A DNA stretch of 64,000 bases from Rapana venosa (lineage: Eukaryota; Mollusca; Gastropoda; Neogastropoda; Muricidae), in NCBI GenBank assembly GCA_028751875.1, contig CM054140.1, positions 31,148,893 to 31,212,892 on the forward strand, written 5' to 3'. Below, piece after piece: positions 48,601 to 57,300 of the stretch. A program made the position numbers and the translations under genes. The notes beneath the pieces are model-generated. The model had not been told where the DNA came from and ran no database searches. It saw only the letters and a program-made list of their open reading frames with translations. Each line of letters starts with the position of its first letter. Positions within the stretch are counted from its first letter, which is position 1.

Positions 48601-51261
48601 CAATGATAGGAAATTTGGTGGAGTTCATCAGTATATCATGTTGTTTTTTTGTCGGGCACTGCTTTTGATTGTTTTTTCTCACTTAAAAATCAACATAATA
48701 TGAACACAGCGTGTGAATGCTACCTTTGACAGGGACTACAGACAAGGAGTTAGCTGTCAGCTGTATTTTCAGAATTGCCTTATCACTGTTACAGATGCAT
48801 TTTTTCCCTTGTGTTGGTATTTATAACCTCATGTATAGGCTTGAACAAGAGCACAAAACATACTTTGTACTGCATTAGTTGGTAATACACTGCTTCTCAT
48901 TCCCTCCGTTTAGTTTCCCAGCCAAAGTTCATGACTGGCAGCTGGCAGGGCGTGGATATAAATAAACAGGGCAAAAGGAAAGGCGGCACTAGGGGCTTGC
49001 AGCTGTAGCCGTGTTCAGCCGTAAATTACCCTTGTGTCTTTCACACATCCTCTTGCACAGTGAATTGTTTAAAAACGACAAGCAAAGCACTCTTTAAAAT
49101 GAGCTTTAAACGAGCTTTCTTTTGACTCTGAACTCCATGTACTTTCTTTCATACTGGTTGATGTGACAGCAGTTCAAACAGACATGAAGATAAACAGGAG
49201 AGGTGCAGGAAGAAACACAATCACAAAAAACAGACATTTCTAACTCTCTCTCTAAAAAAGCATATAATTATATTATATAAACAATGAACATAGAGAAAAC
49301 ATTGAATATGTCTGCATGCAGACTAACCTTTTTGGGGGGCTGTTACATTGAACCTGTTGGCAGAACGAGGCCATAAATAAACACACCATAGCGGCTACAG
49401 GCTACCGCGCGCGGCCAGCGCCGTGAGAGGCAGGGTGATGGAGAGTGTGGGGAGAGAGTCTGCCGCAGTCATTAGTGTCAGCTTTCTGACTTCTCTATAA
49501 ACACTCCTGCTGGTCAGGCGTTACAGCACGTACACAGTCTACTGTTTCATCAGCTTTTAGCGGTATCCTTGCTACAGCTGAAGGTTTGTTCATGAACCAA
49601 TACCAGTACAACTCATAATTATAGCCCCTGAGAACACAGTAGAAAACAAATGTCTTGTCAGTATCCTATACTGTCATCAAGCCAAGATACCTCACAAATG
49701 GCTCAGGTTTTTATTTCACTGATGTTTCTGATACTATTCAAAAAGCATTTTCTGATCCTGTTAAGAAATTGTTGTGATCAAATGTTTATCTACAAATCAG
49801 TCCTGTGTTGTGTAAAAAAACCAAATTGCACACAAGCCTACTCTTTGACATCAAAGCAACACCCAAAAAAAGCGGAAAGAAAACACACACACACAAAATG
49901 GATGACAAAATTTACAAAACTGCATATACACGGGAACTAGATTTTTAAAAAAGCACATGAGTGCTTATTCCATTATCCTTGAAATAAAAGAATAAGCAAA
50001 ATAAATAAACACACACACATGAGCGCACGTGCACACACACACATACACACACAAGCAGACAAACATACACACACACACAAAATGGCATAAATACATGTAC
50101 GCATGCCCTATACTCACACATACGCGCGCACGCACACTCATACACGCGCGCGTGTGCACACCACACACATGTAACTACAAGAAGATGCGCACGCACACAT
50201 GTGCTTGAGATAACTAACAACTTGAAACTGACACACAGCCAGGAAGCACCTGGCAAATGTAGGTGCTGTGGCCGATCACACAAACACACACACACAGACA
50301 CACACACACACGTTCACACATGCATACACGGCACATACGCATACACGCACGCACACACGTGTGCGCAAACACACACCACGCGCAAACGCACACACACACT
50401 CACATCCCCGCACACACACACACACACAAAACACACACACGCATGCATGCAGGGACGCACACACACACACAAAGTAGATCTCTACCCCCCTCCTCTCTCT
50501 CTCTCTCTCCCCCCCCCTCTCTCTCTCTCTCTCCCCCCTCCCCTCTCTCTCTCTCTCTCTCTTATTCAGTCCTCCTATTTTAGGGTTGTCTGAAGACTTA
50601 CTTACTTACACACACACACACACACCAGAAACACAAACACTCAGCCCTTCGTTTCTTGGGAAACACCGTGTTTGTAAAAAAAATGTTTAAAATTAGTTAA
50701 CCTAATTAGCTGTACAACCGTCACCACAAACAAGTAAAGCAGGTATTAAAGTTTTGTTCGCTAAAGTATGAGTACTGTAAAAATCAAGTAGGACATCCAG
50801 CATCGAATGATAAATAAGCCTTTCAAATAAAAATTCGCCCAGTCGCTAATAGACAGCAAAGAAGGAATGTGTGCTGGCACCGCGAGACGCTGTACTTGGA
50901 CCCCTGACCGCGTGGTGACTAGATAGCAGCCAGATGGTATTTAGGTTACGGAGGGAAAGTGCCAGCCGCAAACTAAAGAGTCGGGTTTTTCCTGTTTTGA
51001 GCAGCCGTGAATACTGTCTATAGAAACATTAGTTTTAGTTACTCCTGTATTGAGAGGGTGATGCAAAAGTTGTACATAAGTGATATGAGGTTTGTTAAGT
51101 GAGGACGATGTCAACAATGTGAACAGGTGATGTTGAAAATTGCTGCTGATGGCTATGTGTGTGCGTGTATGGGTGAGTGTGTGTGTGCGTGTGTGTGTAT
51201 GGGTGTGTGGATATGAGTGTGAGCATGAATATAATATATATATATATATATAATATATATA

Positions 51262-51310
<49 letters not shown>

Positions 51311-54300
51311 AATACTGTGACATTCACACTTTAATGTGAACTTTGAGTTCATGCATTCGCATCGAGCAATTTTGTATGTGTGTCATAGAAAACATTTTTC
51401 TACTTTTCTTATTCAAACAAGTACAACAGTTTGGGGTTTTTTGTTTTTTCTACTTTTTTTCTTTCATTTGTTCAGTGTTTGTGCATTTCATTTTTGTTTT
51501 TAAATGATTCCTTGATGAAACAATTTTTTTTTTAAAGAACAAAAAGGAGAAAAAAAAGAAAAAGAATATCAATCCCTTTCATTCTGAGTACTGTAAAACA
51601 ATTAACCACATCAAACTTAATTCTCCTAAAAATGTTGTTGTTGTGCGTTCCCCAGCTTTACACACTGGGGGTCACCCAGAACATGCACTCTGCCTCACTC
51701 ATCCCACCTGGGAATCACTGTGAGATAGGAAGCACACCGAATGAGAAGTTTGCGTGTATGACTCTTTTCAAGCACCTCGCCATATAGGCAGTCATACTCC
51801 GACTTCAGAGGATTTTTTCTCCTTTAACAAAGGAGAGTGCGGGTTGTTATGTTAAGAGCTATTCATGGCTGAAGGCAATCTCAACACAACATTTTACAAC
51901 ATCACAACATTTTAGTGTAGGCCTTGGCTGTTAGCTGACATCCAAAACTGACACAGCTTTTGGCCTGGGCCATGTTCTCCTAAAAATGAAGACACACACA
52001 AAAAAATCATATTTCATATTAATATGACATGCAGAACAAAAATAAAATGGATAATAATAATAATAATAATACATGGAATTTATACAGCACTATATCTTGC
52101 AAAAAACAAATCAAAGCACTTTCATTCATCCTAGTCTTTCACATGCAGCCAGTTACAATTAATAGATTGATAACAAGAAAAAAGAAGGATAAAATCAATA
52201 TAGCATCAGAATCAAACTTTCTTCTTAGAGGGTTGAGATTAAGCCAGCCAGACCAGGTAAATCAGCAAATCAGCCAGAACAAGTAAATTAGCCAACCATG
52301 CTTCTTACCTAAAAAGTTCACATAGATTTTTTTCCCTCTTTTCTTCTTTCTATTTTTAAGGGTGGCCAGACCCGGTGGATAAGCAACAAAGCGTGAAAAT
52401 AAAGGAAATCTTGTTCAACTCTTCGCACAAACAAGGTGTTGAGTGACGAAAGGTGGTTCTCAAAAATGACAAGGCAGAATTCTTTCAGAAGACCACTCAG
52501 CAATGTCTGCGTGCTGTGTTACACTTGTCAGTCTGTGTGCAGTGTGCAGAGCTTCAAGTCGTGTAGAAGATTTTCAGAAAACCATACAGATGACTGTCTG
52601 TCTTTACCCAGTGCAATGTTGGGGCACCAGTGGTGAGTGTGTGGGCACTGAACCTCAGCCCTGAGCTGGTTGCACAATATTCAGTGGTGCCTCAACAGTT
52701 CACTAGACTATGGGACAGTTGCAGGTGAAGGTGAAGGTGAAATCTCAGCCCTGATCTTACTTACCTTCAGCTTTAAAATTGTCAAATCCTGGCACGTCTT
52801 CGAATTCCTTGTCCAGTACTTCCAAAGAGTGCTGTCATGACAAAACATACACACCCACACATGTACGCACACACACGCAAACATACATACACACAAAGAA
52901 TAACAGTAAGTATGCAAATTCCTGGGGGGAAAAAACATGTTATATTTATCAGGGAGGGGGGAAGGGGGAGATAGCCTAGTGGTCAGTGTTGTGCTCCTGC
53001 TCTGATGGCCCTGGACCAAGCCATCATGGAGGCATCTGTCTTAGAAAAGTTTACTCTGCAGTCTATATTTATTATTTAGTACTGACTCCTTGCACACACC
53101 TTGGCTTCAGTACAGTCCCCCAGTTCACCCAGCTGTAAATGGGTACCTGCCCTCTCTAGGGTTAGGAAAAATAAAGCAGCAAGGGAGAGGAGATGGACGC
53201 CGCCCTCAATATGCTGGCCCCTAGAGAAGCTGAGGTCTCTGACATCTCGCTCCCTAACAACCCCACTTAGGTTATGGAAACACCTTTACCTTTACATCTT
53301 TCACAGATTCCACTCCCCCAAAAGTTCTAAGGATGAGATCATAAACTGAGGCCCCGTGTACAAACGCACAGAGACTATCTTGCGCACATGATAAAAACCC
53401 ATTCCACCTCTCAGAAGAAACACATGCACAAAGGTTTCATGTTTAAGACACCATCCCCGAAGTTACAGTGTGGCTACCTTAAAGGTGGGTGAAAACAGTC
53501 GTATACACAAAACTCACCATTGGTAAAACTTGGAGCTCTACCCAAGGAACAACAAAAAAATTTGTTTTTTACAACATACTAAAAAAATTTTTGGCAATAT
53601 CTCCACAAATATAAAATGCTGAAAACCAAAACCACAAGCAATTTCTAACAATACTAAACCTTAAGTTACTTGAAATCTTGCAGTTAAGCGCTAAACACAG
53701 CGCTCGTATGTATCACCGAGGGGTTCATAAAGCAAACATCAGCATGCCACAGCTAAAAGTTCCACACTCTTAGAAAGGTGAACCTGCTCACTGAGCTAGC
53801 GTAGAGACTATACACAAGTTGCAGTCAGGCATTGCACAGAGATAAACTTGAACACAGCATAAGTTACAAATCAACAGAAAAAAACACAAGTAATATCATA
53901 TAGTATTACAGAGACTAACTTACAATAACTTTTTGTGAAAGAGCTGACCCAAAAAATCACAGCTGTAAGTATTGGCCCAGGCCAACAGCTTTGTTGGTTA
54001 TTGATGCAAACAAAGTGCCACAGCCTACGTGAAAACGTCATGCTTTGAAATGTGAAGTTTGTCTTCATTCGTAATAAGCTTTTAGTACAACAACCTACAA
54101 TCTCCGTTAAAAGAAAAGAGAAACACTTATCTGAAGTCGGAATATGGCTGCCTATATCAGCAGTTATTTGAATCTCCATTAAAATACAAGAGAAACGCTC
54201 CCCTGAAGTCGGGGTATGGCTGCCTATATCGGCCGTTATTTGAAAACAGCCAAACACACAAACTTCTTATCCAGTGTGTACTCACGGTCTCAGAGTGCCC

Positions 54301-57300
54301 CCCATGCTTTTGTTAAGATGTGGAATGCCCAACACCTGCAGAAAGCTGACTGCAGAAGTACAGCACTTACCCGCAGTATCAGCCTGGACAGCAGACTGAG
54401 GCGTTCAGCGGCCGGCAGCTCTGCTGGAATCTGTTTGTACAGCTCAGCTCCTGTCAACACAGGCACAGAACGAGCTACAGCTGAATGCTGATAAAACCGA
54501 AGCCTTGCTTGTAGGGACCAAACACAAACTCTCTCCCATCACAGCAGCTTCAATAGAATTCAGCAATACGTCAGTTCCTCTATCCACTGCTATGAAGTAT
54601 CTTGGGGTCTTTATAAACAACACACACTCCATGCAAAAAACAAACAAAAAACAAAAAACAAACAAAAACAAAACAAAAACATTAAAAAAACACACTCTCC
54701 ATGCAAAAATTCACCACCCAGACCTGTCAGTCGTGCTACTATCAATTATGGCGTATTAGTGCCATTCAGAAATACCTGTCCACTGACACAACATCCAAAG
54801 TAGTCACATCTCTCATTCTTTCACGTCTGGACTATTGCAATTCTCTTCTGGCTGGTCTGCCAGCATCATCTATCCACTCCCTTCAATGTATACAAAACTC
54901 TGCAGCTTGACTAGTCCTCAGAAAGAAAAAAAATCTGAACACATCACTCCTCTCTTGCAATCTCTCCACTGGCTGCCTGTGCAACAGAGAGTAAACTATA
55001 AGGTCAGTACCCTCTGTTACAAGTGTCTCCACAAAATAGCTCCCTCCTACCTCTGTGAATGTCTTCACCTGTACACTCCTTCTCGTTCCCTCCGCTCTGC
55101 TGCAGATACCTTGTGCTTATGAATACCGAGATTCAATCAATCCACCATTGGCCATCGCTCTTTCCCTGTTTCTGGTCCATCGATCTGGAATGACCTCCCT
55201 CTCTCCCTTCGCCGAAAGCCTTCTTACGACACTTTTAAATCCAGCCTCTAGACATATTTATTCCAAACCTAAGATTTTTCCCTCCTGTTTCATCTCATAT
55301 CTGTCTTTGCCTTCAATCGCCGAAATCCCATCACCCTGCCAAAGTGTAAAAACCTTCATGAGTGTGTGTGCGTGCGGTGTGTGTGTGTGTGTGCGCATGT
55401 GCGAGCAGCGCGTGTGTGTGTACATTTGAATTTGTTAACATTGTTAATTGTTGTTGGTTGTGTGTGTGGGGATATGTTGAGTGCAAGCACTTTGATTTGT
55501 TTTTACAAGATATAGTGGTACCAAGATCACTCTCAGCGGAAAAGAACTGGAGACAGTTGACCATTTCAAGTACCTTGGAGCCATCATAAGTGAGGAGGGA
55601 TCTAAGACCGAAATCCTAGCAAGAGCGGCACAAACAGCAGCAGCAATGGCAAGACTGAAGACCATATGGAGAGACAGAAACATCCCTCTCGGAACCAAGG
55701 TAAAGTTACTAAACGCGCTAGTCACCTCAATCATGCTTTACGCATGTGAGGCATGGACACTGAACGCAGACCTACAAAGGAGGATCCAAGCAGTAGAAAT
55801 GAGATGCCTCAGAAGGCTCCTTGGCATCTCATACAAGGACCATGTCAACAACAATGAAGTCCGCAGAATGATCACTCAACAGTGCGGGACTATGAAGACC
55901 TACTGACCACGGCGAAAAAGAGGAAACTCAGATGGTATGGGCACGTAACACGCTCAGAAGGACTTGCAAATACCATCCTGCAAGGAACAGTCCAGGGGAA
56001 GAGAAGACGGGGCAGACAGAGGAGAAAGTGGGCCGACGACATCCGTGATTGGACAGGGGAGGACTTCAGTGTCACCCAGGCACTCGCCCACGACCGTGCT
56101 AAGTGGAGCCAGCTGGTCCACCGTTCGTCCACCATGCAGCGCCCCTACGACCCTGGTAGGTTACGGGACCAGTGAACAGTGGTATATAAATTCCATCAAT
56201 TATTATTATTAACACAGCTGTTTTGTGAGGGTGTGCACTGTCTTTGTGTTATAATCTTGTGTTGAATTATTTATTCTTTGTTCTTGTATTGAACTGATTT
56301 TTAACACAACCTGAAGTTTGCAGAGTATAAAATTGCACCCTAGCTCTGCTCTAGTCTTGTATTGTAACTGCATTGTAGTATGGTGTGGTGTGCTAAATCT
56401 TAAACTTTATTTTTGGGTCAAGCTGATTTTTTCATATAAAATCTGAAATATTCGTTTCATCTGTCTATATCTGTGTGAAACTTATCGAAGTAGTTTTCAA
56501 AGAATTTTTATGTGTGTGTTCAAATTAAGTCTTTTACTTTCATCAGTTCTTTTACAGTTGTTACAGCAAGACAGTTACTTTACACAAAATTTCAGCGTAT
56601 ACTCTTATGCAGAACTATCAACCAAACTAAACATTAAAAAATTCAAACAGAAATTGTCCTGTACAATAATAGTGTCGTCCATTTTGTCCTTGTTTCCAAG
56701 TGCTTGTTAGCCCAGTTAAAGGTGGCTGAGTTTTTCCATACAATATTGCCTGAGACAACTCCCTTGTTGCTATGTTGCTCATTTACAAGTGTTATATATT
56801 CACAGAATATAAAGATCCTCTGCTTAATGCCTCCTAAGACAATCATCAAATCAATGGCCCAACCCAGAGTAGAGAAGGATGACTACCACTATCTCAAAAG
56901 TGAAGAACCAGTCATCATTCTAGGACTCTAGGACTCTGGGCACAACAGGCTAAATCACCACATGTCCACAAAGCTGAAAACCGTTCCTTCTCCCCTGTGT
57001 GCCTGTGGTAAAGAAAACCAGACCGGCCAGCACGTCCTTCAGAGGTGCATGCTATTCAGCGACTTGAGGAAGATTGTGTGGCTGACGGAGATGACCCTGC
57101 AAACCAAGCTGTACAGCTCACGAGAGGAGCTGGAAAGGACTTGTCACAATTTCTCCCAAACACATCTGACAGTGTAAAGTGAACAAGAGAAGAAGAATGC
57201 CTCCTCGAAAGACAAAGTGAAGAATCCACATCACCAGTCCAGTACTGGTCAGTGGATGCAGGCAAACTATGGCTTCAAAAGGGGTTTAAACCACAGACCT

